A DNA stretch of 64,000 nt from Pseudomonas sp. CHM02 (GCF_000612585.1 NZ_JFCA01000001.1:1-64000); one strand, 5' to 3'. Shown: positions 30,306-38,790, counted from the stretch's first letter. The notes: generated by a model not told the origin, from the letters alone. Program-made: numbers and translations.

Positions 30306-31748
30306 ATGACCGAAGTAGAAGTAAAGAAAACACAAGAAAGCCTGCAGGATCGCCTGGCTCAAGTCATCGAGCTGCTGCAGCGCCAACGCGTGGTCGAAGA
30401 CCTTACGCATCGCCAGGATGGCCCGAATAACAACCTGGTCGAAAACCTGGTTCACCGGCAAAACCTCGTCGAACTGCAGCGCAAGCTCGACGACCTGCAC
30501 TCCGCCGACGTCGCCTATATTCTCGAAGCCCTGCCGCTGGATGATCGACTGACCCTCTGGCAGTTGGTCAAGGCCGACCGCGACGGCGACATCCTGCTCG
30601 AAGTCTCCGACTCGGTGCGAGAAACCCTGATCGCCGACATGGATGATCACGAGCTCCTGGCTGCTGCCAAGGAGATGGACGCCGACGAACTGGCCGACCT
30701 GGCCCCCGAGCTGCCCCGTGATGTTGTTCATGAGCTGATGGAGGCCCTCGACAGCCAGCAGCGTGAGCGTGTGCGCTCCGCGTTGTCCTATGACGAGGAT
30801 CAGGTCGGCGCGCTGATGGACTTCGAGATGGTCACCATCCGCGAAGACGTCAGCCTGGAAGTGGTGCTGCGCTATCTGCGCCGGCTGAAAGAGCTGCCTG
30901 GCCATACCGACAAACTGTTCGTGGTCGACTACGAAGGCATTCTCAAGGGCGTGCTGCCGATCAAGCGTTTGCTGGTCAACGATCCCGAGAAGAAAGTCGC
31001 CGATGTCATGGCCAGTGATCCGGTGAGTTTTCACCCGGATGAAGATGCCTACGATGCCGCTCAGGCGTTTGAACGTTATGACTTGATCTCGGCTCCGGTA
31101 GTCGACAAGAACGGCAAGCTGATTGGCCGTCTGACCATCGATGAAATGGTCGACCTGATTCGTGAAGAGAGCGAAACCGAAGTCCTCAACATGGCGGGTC
31201 TGCGTGAAGAGGAAGATATCTTTGCTTCGGTGTGGCGCTCCCTGCGTAACCGTTGGGCGTGGCTGGCCATCAACCTGATTACCGCGTTCATCGCTTCGCG
31301 GGTCATCGGCTTGTTTGAAGGATCGATCGAGAAGCTGGTAGCCCTGGCGGCATTGATGCCGATCGTGGCGGGGATCGGTGGTAACTCCGGTAACCAGACC
31401 ATTACCATGATCGTGCGCGCCATGGCGCTTGACCAGGTGAATACCGGCAATACCTCGCGCCTGATGCGCAAGGAGTTGGCGGTGGCGCTGATCAATGGCG
31501 TGGTATGGGGCGGGGTGATTGGTATTGTGGCCTACCTGTTGTATGGCAGCTGGTCGCTTGGTGTGGTGATGACGGCCGCCATGACCCTGAACCTGCTGCT
31601 GGCGGCGCTGATGGGGGTGTTGATCCCCATGACCCTGGCCCGCCTTGGGCGTGACCCTGCCATGGGCGCCAGCGTGATGATCACGGCCATGACCGACAGT
31701 GGTGGCTTCTTCATCTTCCTGGGTCTGGCAACGATCTTCCTGCTCTGA
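30306..31748 (+). CDS. mgtE: Magnesium transporter MgtE
   Basis: MgtE is a dimeric Mg2+ channel gated by cytoplasmic Mg2+. The 480-residue protein has the N domain (superhelical, to about residue 140), two CBS domains (MDFEMVTIREDVSLEVVLRYLRR and VMASDPVSFHPDEDAYDAAQAFERYDLIS) and a C-terminal five-helix membrane domain with the pore region MPIVAGIGGNSGNQTITMIVRAMA. The frame opens ten codons earlier, but ATG 30306 is preferred because the purine-rich GGGAGTGGAG precedes it. P. aeruginosa MgtE is linked with repression of type III secretion; nothing here bears on that. Confidence 0.95.
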   Translation: MTEVEVKKTQESLQDRLAQVIELLQRQRVVEDLTHRQDGPNNNLVENLVHRQNLVELQRKLDDLHSADVAYILEALPLDDRLTLWQLVKADRDGDILLEVSDSVRETLIADMDDHELLAAAKEMDADELADLAPELPRDVVHELMEALDSQQRERVRSALSYDEDQVGALMDFEMVTIREDVSLEVVLRYLRRLKELPGHTDKLFVVDYEGILKGVLPIKRLLVNDPEKKVADVMASDPVSFHPDEDAYDAAQAFERYDLISAPVVDKNGKLIGRLTIDEMVDLIREESETEVLNMAGLREEEDIFASVWRSLRNRWAWLAINLITAFIASRVIGLFEGSIEKLVALAALMPIVAGIGGNSGNQTITMIVRAMALDQVNTGNTSRLMRKELAVALINGVVWGGVIGIVAYLLYGSWSLGVVMTAAMTLNLLLAALMGVLIPMTLARLGRDPAMGASVMITAMTDSGGFFIFLGLATIFLL

Positions 31749-31763
31749 TCCCTCATGGCAATC

Positions 31764-31871
31764 CAGCTCTCCTGGAGCTGGTTTGCCAGCGAAAAACGCC
31801 AACGATAACGCGTCATGCCTGCCATCCCTGCAGCACTCGCGGGTTCTTCGCGAGCAAGCTCGCTCCTACAG
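31764..31871. repeat. REP-type inverted repeats
   Basis: AGCTGGTTTGCCAGCGA and a second element CGCGAGCAAGCTCGCTCCTACAG flank about 60 bases in the mgtE-amrZ convergent gap. The pattern matches the Pseudomonas REP doublets elsewhere in the window but is more degraded. Confidence 0.55.
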
Positions 31872-31894
31872 ACGCATCCCCTTAAATCCCAGGC

Positions 31895-31921
31895 AAAAAA
31901 AAGCCAGCACATGGCTGGCTT
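31895..31921 (-). terminator. Rho-independent terminator of amrZ
   Basis: On the minus strand AGCCAGC and GCTGGCT form a stem and are followed by a run of eight Ts, 18 bases past the amrZ stop. Confidence 0.85.
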
Positions 31922-31938
31922 CGGCTTTCAGTTGCAAC

Positions 31939-32265
31939 TCAATTGGCTTCTGCGGCCGCCTCAACGTCGTGCGCGATAAGCGAGACGAGAGCATTTTGCT
32001 GACGGTGGGAGAGCTGACGAAAACGCTGCAGCAGTTCGCGTTCGTGCAGCGACAGCTCGGGGCTGTCCAGACGCATGCTCAACTCGTCGCCCAGCGCACC
32101 TTCCTGAATGAGGCTTTGTTCCAGGCGAGCGATGATTTCGGAGTTCATGCTGCGGTGATGATTGCGAGCCACCTCGGCAATGCGTTCCCGCATTCCGTCT
32201 GGCAGACGTACGACGAACTTGTCAGCCGTACGGCTGGAATAAATTGCCTGTTTCAATGGGCGCAT
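31939..32265 (-). CDS. amrZ: Ribbon-helix-helix regulator AmrZ (AlgZ)
   Basis: AmrZ is a global regulator that in Pseudomonas activates alginate genes and represses fleQ and thus flagella, and in the fluorescent group also controls c-di-GMP genes. The 108-residue length and the sequence from [27 protein letters not shown] to [22 protein letters not shown] match the P. aeruginosa protein as I remember it. The beta-ribbon KFVVRLP and the [13 protein letters not shown] helix are the DNA-binding and dimer elements. It is monocistronic with its own terminator. A candidate AlgU-type promoter lies at 32323-32348. Confidence 0.95.
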   Translation of the reverse strand: MRPLKQAIYSSRTADKFVVRLPDGMRERIAEVARNHHRSMNSEIIARLEQSLIQEGALGDELSMRLDSPELSLHERELLQRFRQLSHRQQNALVSLIAHDVEAAAEAN

Positions 32266-32322
32266 ATATTTAACCGGTTAGTTCAGGGGAGCGGTTTTTG
32301 GAATTGGCCGCAAGATGAGTGT

Positions 32323-32348
32323 TAAGACAAGGCTCACGACCAAAGTTC
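32323..32348 (-). promoter_or_regulatory. Possible AlgU (sigma-22)-type promoter of amrZ
   Basis: On the minus strand, GAACTT (32348-32343) is followed after 15 bases by TCTTA (32327-32323), close to the AlgU consensus GAACTT-N16/17-TCTGA. It would give a leader of about 50 bases. P. aeruginosa amrZ is known to be transcribed by AlgT/AlgU. The spacer is one base short, so this is tentative. In the rest of the 32266-32645 gap I see only a GGCAATTTGCC palindrome at about 32593-32603. Confidence 0.35.
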
Positions 32349-32645
32349 AACCTGAATTGCAAAGAGGCCGCATCATGCCTCAGATTTGCCAGTTACTTGG
32401 CGTCAATTCTGTGACAAATATTGAACTGCCTAGAGGCTTTATGCCAGCACTCATTTGCATTTTTGCGGACTGGTTGGAAAACTTTTCAACGCGTGAATCC
32501 GCGAAGGAACTTCCTGTAAGTCCAGGCCACCACAGGGTTTAAGGCCGCACATCCTATAGCAAAGTGGCCTTTTGCCCTCAAATTTAAGACTAGTGGCAAT
32601 TTGCCGATTAGCGAGGACGAGGCGACATAAGGTAGGCGAGGGGGA

Positions 32646-32825
32646 TTAGCGCAGGACGGGATCGAATTTGATGCGACGACCCACGATCAGGGTCAGCAAC
32701 AAGAGGCTGGCGAGCACGCCGCTGGCGATGAAGGCGGTGGTTTGGCCGCCTGGCGACTCGGCACCCAGGCCCAGAACGCCGGTAAAGGCGGTCAGGCACA
32801 AAAACAACCAGGCAAATTTGCTCAT
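32646..32825 (-). CDS. Small two-helix membrane protein (resembles PA3371 family)
   Basis: This 59-codon frame starts at ATG 32825 (MSKFAWLFLCLTAFTGVLGL) and ends with KFDPVLR and TAA. It has two hydrophobic segments, residues 4-20 and about 29-48, separated by GAESPGGQ, and a basic C-terminal tail, indicating an inner-membrane hairpin. I associate it with the small Pseudomonas proteins annotated as PA3371 family, from memory only. It starts ten bases after the end of the next upstream small gene, so the two are probably co-transcribed. Function is unknown. Confidence 0.7.
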   Translation of the reverse strand: MSKFAWLFLCLTAFTGVLGLGAESPGGQTTAFIASGVLASLLLLTLIVGRRIKFDPVLR

Positions 32826-32835
32826 CGCGACGTCC

Positions 32836-33063
32836 TCAGAAAACCCAGTGTTCAGATGCAGGCTCGGCCTGGGTGCCTTGGGTCAGGCGTACCGGCGATT
32901 GCGCGTTTGGCGTCATGACCGCCAGTTGTGGGCGTTGTTGCAAATGATGTGGCACGGCCTGGCTGAGCTGTGCCGGGTCGTTACTGCCCGTCGATTGAAA
33001 ATGGAACATGACCAATGCGGCCAGGGCTACGGTGTTGAGGGCTAACAAAAAGGCACTGTTCAT
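32836..33063 (-). CDS. Small single-pass membrane-anchored protein, unknown function
   Basis: The 75-residue protein begins with one hydrophobic segment (MNSAFLLALNTVALAALVMFHF) and continues with a polar, Gln/Pro-rich tail ending PASEHWVF. It may be a membrane-anchored periplasmic or cytoplasmic tail. ATG 33063 is preceded by GCGGAGAACATAATC on the minus strand, a plausible Shine-Dalgarno. It is first of a two-gene unit with the next small membrane protein. I do not recognise a family. Confidence 0.65.
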   Translation of the reverse strand: MNSAFLLALNTVALAALVMFHFQSTGSNDPAQLSQAVPHHLQQRPQLAVMTPNAQSPVRLTQGTQAEPASEHWVF

Positions 33064-33184
33064 GATTATGTTCTCCGCTTAACACCGTGGCTTATTGGGT
33101 TTCAGGAGAAGTATTGCAGGTGTCGTGCCAATCTATTAAATCAATAAAATCAATGGCTTGAGTCTACTTTAAAAGGTCGGAGGG

Positions 33185-33234
33185 TTGCAATTTGCAATGA
33201 TGGCATTTTAGTGGATTGCATTTTGCACGATGGC
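33185..33234. promoter_or_regulatory. Pair of TTGCAwTTTGCA direct repeats
   Basis: TTGCAATTTGCA (33185-33196) and TTGCATTTTGCA (33216-33227) are spaced by 31 bases, three helical turns, and each is followed by a GATGGC (33199-33204 and 33229-33234). They lie about 125 bases upstream of the 33063 gene and 160 bases before tRNA-Arg(CCT). They look like operator sites for a dimeric regulator that I cannot name. I see nothing else in the 33064-33388 gap. Confidence 0.45.
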
Positions 33235-33388
33235 GCTCAAGTGCCGTGTTTATGGGGTCAAACTACATTTGATCGGATGCGGATCGGCCTACAGCCAAAA
33301 AGCCTACGGACGACATGACAAAACCCACCCTGACCGTTAACATGCACGCCGTCCGTCGCCACGCACGCTGGCTCGACGGCTGTCATTT

Positions 33389-33465
33389 GTCCCAGTAGCT
33401 CAATTGGATAGAGCATCCCCCTCCTAAGGGGAAGGTTGGCCGTTCGAACCGGCCCTGGGACACCA
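33389..33465 (+). tRNA. tRNA-Arg(CCT)
   Basis: This 77-base tRNA has acceptor GTCCCAG paired with CTGGGAC, anticodon CCT in CTCCTAA, T loop TTCGAACC and an encoded CCA. It reads the rare AGG codon. The 3' end of this tRNA is a frequent integration site in bacteria, but no integrase or direct repeat is seen after it here. Confidence 0.96.
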
Positions 33466-33471
33466 GATTCA

Positions 33472-33506
33472 AAGCCCTGTACAGACAATTCTGACAGGGC
33501 TTTTTT
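33472..33506 (+). terminator. Terminator of tRNA-Arg(CCT)
   Basis: AAGCCCTGT and ACAGGGCTT flank a 17-base loop and are followed by T6. Confidence 0.85.
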
Positions 33507-33734
33507 GTGGGCGCTCTTCAAACTCGGGTCGAACCTTGCGAGTGTTCAGGGTTCACAGCAGGTGCGCGATGTATTTATCGCCAGCTGTGTACCTTCTGGG
33601 CGGCCAGGCAGCGTCTGAGCTGTTAAGCAAAATAATCCCCGGAATCAGACCTTTCCGCCTGTCCGGACACGGTCACCCCGGACTATCATGCCGATAGCCC
33701 TGTCTCTCACTGCAAGGAGCCGCTCGGAACGCCG

Positions 33735-35120
33735 ATGCGCCAGATCTGGAAATCTTTTCGAGCCCTTTATTTCGCCTCCTTGATGATGCTGATCGGCTCA
33801 GGCCTGCTCAGTACTTACCTGGCCCTGCGCCTGGCGGCCGACCATGTCGACAGCCTGTGGGTGGGTGCGCTGATGGCGGCCAACTATTTTGGCCTGGTGC
33901 TGGGTGGCAAGATCGGGCATCGCCTGATCGCCCGGGTCGGGCATATCCGCGCCTATGCAACCTGCGCCGGCATTGTCGGTGCGGCCGTACTGGGCCATGG
34001 TTTGATCGACTGGTTGCCGGCCTGGATCGTACTGCGGATGATCGTGGGCCTGGGCATGATGTGCCAGTACATGGTCATCGAGAGCTGGCTCAATGAGCAG
34101 GCCGACGCCAAGCAGCGCGGCGTGGTGTTCAGCGGCTATATGATCGCGTCTTACCTGGGGTTGGTGCTCGGTCAGTTGATCCTGGTCATGCACCCTCAGT
34201 TGGGTCTTGAATTGCTGATGCTGGTCGCGCTGTGTTTTGCGCTGTGCCTGGTGCCGGTGGCCATGACGCGACGCATTCACCCGGCGCCGCTGCATCCTGC
34301 GCCGATGGAGCCACGCTTCTTTATCAAGCGCGTACCGCAGTCTCTAAGTACAGTGCTCGGGGCGGGGTTGATCGTCGGCTCGTTCTACGGTCTGGCGCCG
34401 CTGTACGCCTCTCAGCAGGGGCTGACCACCGAACAGGTGGGTCTGTTCATGGGGAGCTGCATTTTTGCCGGGCTGGTGGTGCAGTGGCCATTGGGTTGGC
34501 TGTCGGATCGCTATGACCGCGCGCTGCTGATTCGCTGCTTTGCCCTGTGCTTGGCGGTGGCGGCCTTGCCGCTGGCGATATTGACCCACGTGCCGCTGGA
34601 AGTGCTGTTCGTGGCAGGCTTCGTCTGCTCTCTGGTGCAGTTCTGTCTTTATCCACTGGCGGTAGCGTTCTCCAACGACCATGTGGAAGGTGATCGTCGT
34701 GTGTCGCTCACGGCCATGCTGCTGGTGACCTACGGCGTCGGTGCCAGTGTCGGGCCGTTGCTGGCCGGTGTGGTGATGAAGATGTTCGGCAGCCAGATGC
34801 TGTATGCATTTTTCAGCCTGTGTGCGTTGATCCTGGTGTGGCGCATCCGGCCGAAAGCCGTGACCAACCTGCATCAGGTGGACGACGCACCGTTGCATCA
34901 CGTTGCGATGCCCGACAGCATGTCCAGCTCGCCGCTGGTGGCTTGCCTTGATCCGCGGGTGGACGAGGCGGTGGTGCAGGAACAAATGCAGACCACTGCC
35001 CCGGAGCCTGAGCCGGAAGCGGAGTCGAACCCGGAGACGGACGAGCCGCCCTTTGTAGGGCCGCCTGAACCTGTTGGGCCGGACGAGCACCCTCACGACT
35101 TGAGCAGGGCGCGCCCCTGA
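33735..35120 (+). CDS. MFS transporter (YcaD-like)
   Basis: The 461-residue protein has 12 predicted membrane segments over residues 10-375 and the MFS motif-A-like loop GWLSDRYDRALLIR between the two central helices of the C half. The N half has GKIGHRLIARVGHIRAYA in the equivalent position. It resembles the YcaD-type transporters found next to flagellar genes in Pseudomonas. The last ~90 residues form an acidic, proline-rich cytoplasmic tail (PEPEPEAESNPETDEPP). The substrate is unknown. ATG 33735 follows CAAGGAGCCG. Confidence 0.85.
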   Translation: MRQIWKSFRALYFASLMMLIGSGLLSTYLALRLAADHVDSLWVGALMAANYFGLVLGGKIGHRLIARVGHIRAYATCAGIVGAAVLGHGLIDWLPAWIVLRMIVGLGMMCQYMVIESWLNEQADAKQRGVVFSGYMIASYLGLVLGQLILVMHPQLGLELLMLVALCFALCLVPVAMTRRIHPAPLHPAPMEPRFFIKRVPQSLSTVLGAGLIVGSFYGLAPLYASQQGLTTEQVGLFMGSCIFAGLVVQWPLGWLSDRYDRALLIRCFALCLAVAALPLAILTHVPLEVLFVAGFVCSLVQFCLYPLAVAFSNDHVEGDRRVSLTAMLLVTYGVGASVGPLLAGVVMKMFGSQMLYAFFSLCALILVWRIRPKAVTNLHQVDDAPLHHVAMPDSMSSSPLVACLDPRVDEAVVQEQMQTTAPEPEPEAESNPETDEPPFVGPPEPVGPDEHPHDLSRARP

Positions 35121-35125
35121 AAGCA

Positions 35126-35164
35126 AAAACGGGCAGATCCCATCAGGATCTGCCCGTTTTTTTT
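35126..35164. terminator. Bidirectional terminator between MFS gene and flgZ
   Basis: AAAACGGGCAGATCC and GGATCTGCCCGTTTT form a 15-base-pair stem with a five-base loop, with T8 on the plus strand. The reverse side supplies AAAA/TTTT for the convergent flgZ. Confidence 0.92.
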
Positions 35165-35180
35165 GCCGCGATCCTAAGGT

Positions 35181-35930
35181 TTAAAAATCGTCGTCTTTGT
35201 CGAAGCGTCGTGCTTCACGCTGCAGTTGGTACACAAAGCGTTCGACCTGACGCTGCACCAAGCCACTCATGTTGTGGAAACGCACGCCGGCGAAGGTGGT
35301 GTTGATCTTCTCTTCGAAGTGCAGGTAACGCAGTTCGACCGAGGTGGTCATGCTGCCAAAGGGCAGGGCGGCGATAAAGCGGTCATAGACCTGGCCCAGT
35401 TGCAGGCGCTCGGAAATGTCCCCTTCAAAGCGCAGTTTGCAGCCGGTAGCGGAGATATCCAGCAGTTTGCCGCTGATGGGCGCCTTGAGCTTCTCGCCAC
35501 CCAGCTCGATGTTGACCAGTTGCGCCAGCTTCAAGGCCGCGCGGAAGGCGTTGCGGCGCTGGTGGTAGACCACTTCGTCGGGCAGGCTGCCGGTGTAGAT
35601 GCGGTGGCCGTCCTTTTCGCTGATGCTCATGCTGCCATTGCTTTCCCACGCAACACGCACGCCGTCGTGGAAGCCTTCGATGCGGAACGGTTCGCCGTTT
35701 TCGAGGTAGCGCTCGCCGTCGCGGGGGATCATTTCATCCAGGGCCAGGGTGCCGCCGTCGCGGTCGACGTCCACCAGGTAACTCTGGAAGCGTTGGCTGC
35801 GTTCGTGGAAGGTGATGATCAGCGGGTCATGGCTTTCTTGCAGCATCCGCAGGGTGCTGGCGATTTCCAGAGGGGTGGTGAGGACCTTGGGTGGCTGCGG
35901 GGCATCTTCCGCATTAAGGGCGTTGAACAC
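35181..35930 (-). CDS. flgZ: c-di-GMP-binding flagellar brake protein (YcgR/FlgZ)
   Basis: FlgZ binds cyclic di-GMP and acts on the flagellar motor to lower swimming. The 249-residue protein has the N-terminal YcgR domain and a C-terminal PilZ domain opening with the motif QRRNAFRA and followed by [16 protein letters not shown], the c-di-GMP contacts RxxxR and D/NxSxxG. The frame opens at 35978, but the GTG at 35930 ([17 protein letters not shown]) behind GGAAGAA matches the usual start. It is last of the flgM-flgN-flgZ run. Confidence 0.92.
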   Translation of the reverse strand: MFNALNAEDAPQPPKVLTTPLEIASTLRMLQESHDPLIITFHERSQRFQSYLVDVDRDGGTLALDEMIPRDGERYLENGEPFRIEGFHDGVRVAWESNGSMSISEKDGHRIYTGSLPDEVVYHQRRNAFRAALKLAQLVNIELGGEKLKAPISGKLLDISATGCKLRFEGDISERLQLGQVYDRFIAALPFGSMTTSVELRYLHFEEKINTTFAGVRFHNMSGLVQRQVERFVYQLQREARRFDKDDDF

Positions 35931-36026
35931 GGTTCTTCCATCTCCAGACAAAATACGACTACACGCAAGAGCAGGCATTCTGCCAGTATGTGGCGCGCCT
36001 TGGATAGGTCGCGCTGCAAACCGGCG

Positions 36027-36497
36027 TCAGGCTTGGCTGCGGGTGCTTGGCTTGACCAGGCGCGAGGTGGAACCCTGAGCGTTGTAAAGCGCTGGAGGCT
36101 CTCCGCCGTGAAGTATACGCAACTGGTTGGCGGTCGTAGCTTGCTGAAGCTGGATCGACTGACCGTTGAGCAGGTTGGCTTCCTGGCACTGGGTGAGCAA
36201 TTGATTGAGTTCTTTGCTCTGGGCCAGTAATTGATCGCCGACCGAGGAGTGGCTGGCCAGCTGTGCCAATCCATCATGGTCGGCGGGCAGACCCAGGCTG
36301 ACGAGGATCTGGCTGCGTTTTTTGCCGTGCTGTTCCAGCAGGACAATAAGCGACTGCTTGCGTGCCAGAATCTCTTCCAGCAGAGGCATATCCCGGCCGT
36401 AGAGCGCCAGGGATTCTTCCCTGAGCAGTTCGAGGAGCTGCTGGGTCGGCGCGAGATCGTCAATGATCAGTTGAAGCAGATTTTCGTCGTGATGCAT
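36027..36497 (-). CDS. flgN: Flagellar export chaperone FlgN
   Basis: FlgN holds the hook-filament junction proteins FlgK and FlgL for export. The 156-residue protein is nearly all helical with heptad leucines (LLQLIIDDLAPTQQLLELL, LLEEILARKQSLIVLLEQHGKKR) as in the family, and ends in a basic, unstructured tail. ATG 36497 lies 48 bases after flgM. Co-transcription with flgM is expected from the shared sigma-28 promoter. Confidence 0.9.
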   Translation of the reverse strand: MHHDENLLQLIIDDLAPTQQLLELLREESLALYGRDMPLLEEILARKQSLIVLLEQHGKKRSQILVSLGLPADHDGLAQLASHSSVGDQLLAQSKELNQLLTQCQEANLLNGQSIQLQQATTANQLRILHGGEPPALYNAQGSTSRLVKPSTRSQA

Positions 36498-36545
36498 GGC
36501 TGGCCTTGGGGTTTAAGCGTCCAAAAGCCCGGCGCAGGCCTTTGC

Positions 36546-36869
36546 CTAGCGCTCGGCTTCGAAATTAAGCAGCTTGCTGGCTACACGGTTGCTGTCGACT
36601 TTATAGCTGCCATCGGCGATTGCCTGTTTCAATTCGGCCACACGGGCTTTATTGACCACCGGTTGATCGCGCAGCGAGTCAGTGACCTTCTGCAACTGTT
36701 GAGCCTCATTGCTCAGGTGTACGGATTCCCCGCTCTGGCTGGCGCTGGCCTCTTCTGCCTTGGCGGGCAGTGGCTGGGCCTTGGCTTCTACGCTGTCCTT
36801 GGTGCCGGTAGTGCGCGTAGGTGCTGACGTTGTCGGGGTGTTATTTAAACGACTGAAATCGATGACCAT
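36546..36869 (-). CDS. flgM: Anti-sigma-28 factor FlgM
   Basis: FlgM holds FliA (sigma-28) inactive until it is exported through the completed hook-basal body. The 107-residue protein has a disordered N-terminal part ([18 protein letters not shown]) and the conserved C-terminal sigma-binding helices [20 protein letters not shown] and [16 protein letters not shown]. The frame is open upstream, but ATG 36869 ([10 protein letters not shown]) is the family start. A consensus sigma-28 promoter lies 38-64 bases upstream. Confidence 0.94.
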   Translation of the reverse strand: MVIDFSRLNNTPTTSAPTRTTGTKDSVEAKAQPLPAKAEEASASQSGESVHLSNEAQQLQKVTDSLRDQPVVNKARVAELKQAIADGSYKVDSNRVASKLLNFEAER

Positions 36870-36906
36870 GATGAAAAAACCTCTGGGTATTTGGACGCTT
36901 GCCATG

Positions 36907-36933
36907 TTTTCGGCCATACCCGGACAAACTTTA
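36907..36933 (-). promoter_or_regulatory. Sigma-28 (FliA) promoter of flgMN
   Basis: On the minus strand TAAA (36933-36930) is followed after exactly 15 bases by GCCGAAAA (36914-36907), close to the FliA consensus TAAA-N15-GCCGATAA. Confidence 0.8.
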
Positions 36934-37010
36934 GGCGCGATTGACAATAAACTGCACAGGCCGACATCCAGCCGACAGTGTAGGAAAAGCTGGCGCCCGA
37001 TACCAGTGGT

Positions 37011-37775
37011 CTATAAAGCCACCTCCACCTGACCCGGTGCCGTGACTCGCGCCTTGATCACACGGTTGGAGTTGAGGTTCTTCACGCGTATCTGTTCGCT
37101 CATGCCGCCATTGGACAGGGCTTCCCCCGGCATTTTGACCTGCAGCGCGCCGCTGCTGGCGGAAATGACTACCTGATCGCCCTTGCGGACAACCTCGGCC
37201 TGCTCCAGATGCACCAGGGTGATGACCTGATCGGTGACCACTGGTCGGGTCAATTTCTGCCCGACGGCCTGATCGAGTGAGGTCAGGTAGCCCTGGCTGA
37301 TCATGCTGATGTCGCGCTCGCGCAACACAACGTCCTCGAAACCGATGATGCCGGTGCGTTTGAGCGGACGGGCAACCACCACCACGTCACGGAACAGCTT
37401 GACCTGGGCCGGCACGAACACCGTCCAGGGCGACGCGCCGTCGCAGCGGACCTTGACCGTCACGCGGCCAATGGGCTGGGCGGGGCTTTCCAGGGTGGCT
37501 GTCAATTCCTTGTCGCACATGGGCATGCGCAAGCGTGGGTCCAGTTGGTTGACCTGGATTTCGTAACGCCCCGGCGTCTGGGTGGTCGCCAGATAATCTT
37601 CTACAGTGAACTCAAGAAAGCCCTGGGTGACGCCGATAAGTAGATCAGGCAATGTGACGTTGTCTGCGCGGGCCGTGGCGCCCAGGCCCAAGGCAAGCAG
37701 CGCCAGCGGTGCGCAGAGCAATCTGCTGAACCGGGTCAGGTGAAGGCGTCGGGAAACTGTCGTTTTAATATCCAT
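37011..37775 (-). CDS. flgA: Flagellar P-ring assembly chaperone FlgA
   Basis: FlgA is a periplasmic chaperone required to assemble the FlgI P ring. The 254-residue protein starts with a signal sequence (a basic N terminus, then APLALLALGLGATARA), and the mature part ends in the SAF-like domain with DVVLRERDISMISQGYLT and GDQVVISASSGALQVKMPGEALSNGGMSEQIRVKN, characteristic of the family. It is divergent from cheV and preceded by a sigma-54 promoter. Confidence 0.93.
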   Translation of the reverse strand: MDIKTTVSRRLHLTRFSRLLCAPLALLALGLGATARADNVTLPDLLIGVTQGFLEFTVEDYLATTQTPGRYEIQVNQLDPRLRMPMCDKELTATLESPAQPIGRVTVKVRCDGASPWTVFVPAQVKLFRDVVVVARPLKRTGIIGFEDVVLRERDISMISQGYLTSLDQAVGQKLTRPVVTDQVITLVHLEQAEVVRKGDQVVISASSGALQVKMPGEALSNGGMSEQIRVKNLNSNRVIKARVTAPGQVEVAL

Positions 37776-37787
37776 AATTCAATAAAT

Positions 37788-37803
37788 AGCAAAGCTCGTG
37801 CCG
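37788..37803 (-). promoter_or_regulatory. Sigma-54 promoter of flgA
   Basis: Read on the minus strand, CGGCACGAGCTTTGCT has -24 GG and -12 GC exactly 12 bases apart, 13-28 bases before the flgA ATG. FleQ/RpoN control is expected for this class. The leader is very short, so the start site would be only a few bases before the ATG. Confidence 0.65.
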
Positions 37804-37857
37804 TTTAGTGTTGGGTGCGCGTCGCATCCTCAAAGGTTTTAGCGTAGGAGTCTGGGC

Positions 37858-38790
37858 ATGGCAGGAGTAATGGATTCAGTAAACCAGCGCACACAGCTGG
37901 TAGGGCAGAATCGCCTGGAGTTGTTGCTTTTCCGCCTGGATGGCAAGCAGCTATATGGCATTAACGTGTTCAAGGTGCGGGAAGTGTTGCAGTGCCCCAA
38001 GCTGACGATCATGCCCAAGTCCAGCCCGGTGGTCTGTGGCGTTGCCAACATACGTGGCGCGACGATCCCGATTCTTGACCTGGCCCTGGCCACAGGGTCT
38101 GCAGGTTTGCAGGACCGCGAGAACCCGTTCGTCATCATCACCGAGTACAACACCAAGACCCAGGGTTTCCTGGTGCGCTCGGTGGAGCGCATCGTCAACA
38201 TGAACTGGGAAGAGATCCATCCGCCGCCCAAGGGTACCGGTCGTGATCACTACCTCACGGCTGTGACGCGGGTCGATAACCAATTGGTGGAAATCATCGA
38301 CGTGGAGAAGATCCTCGCCGAAGTGGCGCCGACCTCGGAATCCATTTCCGTGGGCGTGGTGGACGCCGAGACGGCGCACAAGGCGGTCTCCCTGCGTGTG
38401 CTCACGGTGGACGATTCCTCGGTGGCGCGCAAACAGGTGACCCGTTGCCTGCAGACCGTCGGCGTGGAAGTGGTGGCGCTCAATGATGGTCGCCAGGCGC
38501 TGGACTACCTGCGTAAGCTGGTGGATGAGGGCAAGAAGCCGGAAGAAGAATTCTTGATGATGATCTCCGACATCGAGATGCCGGAAATGGACGGCTACAC
38601 CCTCACGGCCGAGATTCGCAACGACCCGCGCATGCAAAAGTTGCATATCATCCTGCATACTTCGTTGTCGGGTGTATTCAACCAGGCGATGGTCAAGAAG
38701 GTCGGTGCCGATGACTTCCTGGCCAAATTCCGTCCTGATGACCTGGCATCCCGGGTAGTCGACCGGATCAAGGCAGCAGATCACGGCTAG
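37858..38790 (+). CDS. cheV: Chemotaxis protein CheV
   Basis: CheV couples chemoreceptors to CheA and is itself phosphorylated. The 310-residue protein joins an N-terminal CheW-like domain (LELLLFRLDGKQLYGINVFKVREVLQ ... VCGVANIRGATIPILDL) to a C-terminal receiver domain with acidic pocket VDDSS, phospho-acceptor aspartate in ISDIEMPEMDGYTL and the lysine in DDFLAKF. It is followed by cheR after 43 bases, the same pair as PA3349-PA3348. Confidence 0.94.
   Translation: MAGVMDSVNQRTQLVGQNRLELLLFRLDGKQLYGINVFKVREVLQCPKLTIMPKSSPVVCGVANIRGATIPILDLALATGSAGLQDRENPFVIITEYNTKTQGFLVRSVERIVNMNWEEIHPPPKGTGRDHYLTAVTRVDNQLVEIIDVEKILAEVAPTSESISVGVVDAETAHKAVSLRVLTVDDSSVARKQVTRCLQTVGVEVVALNDGRQALDYLRKLVDEGKKPEEEFLMMISDIEMPEMDGYTLTAEIRNDPRMQKLHIILHTSLSGVFNQAMVKKVGADDFLAKFRPDDLASRVVDRIKAADHG

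Noticed and set aside
32315..32542. 75-codon plus-strand frame upstream of amrZ
   Set aside because: It lies in the amrZ promoter region, has mixed composition, no clear ribosome-binding site and no recognisable feature; it could be a small gene but I cannot support it.
33389..33735. Possible genomic-island attachment site at tRNA-Arg(CCT)
   Set aside because: No integrase, no direct repeat of the tRNA 3' end and no mobile genes follow; the downstream genes are ordinary chromosome.
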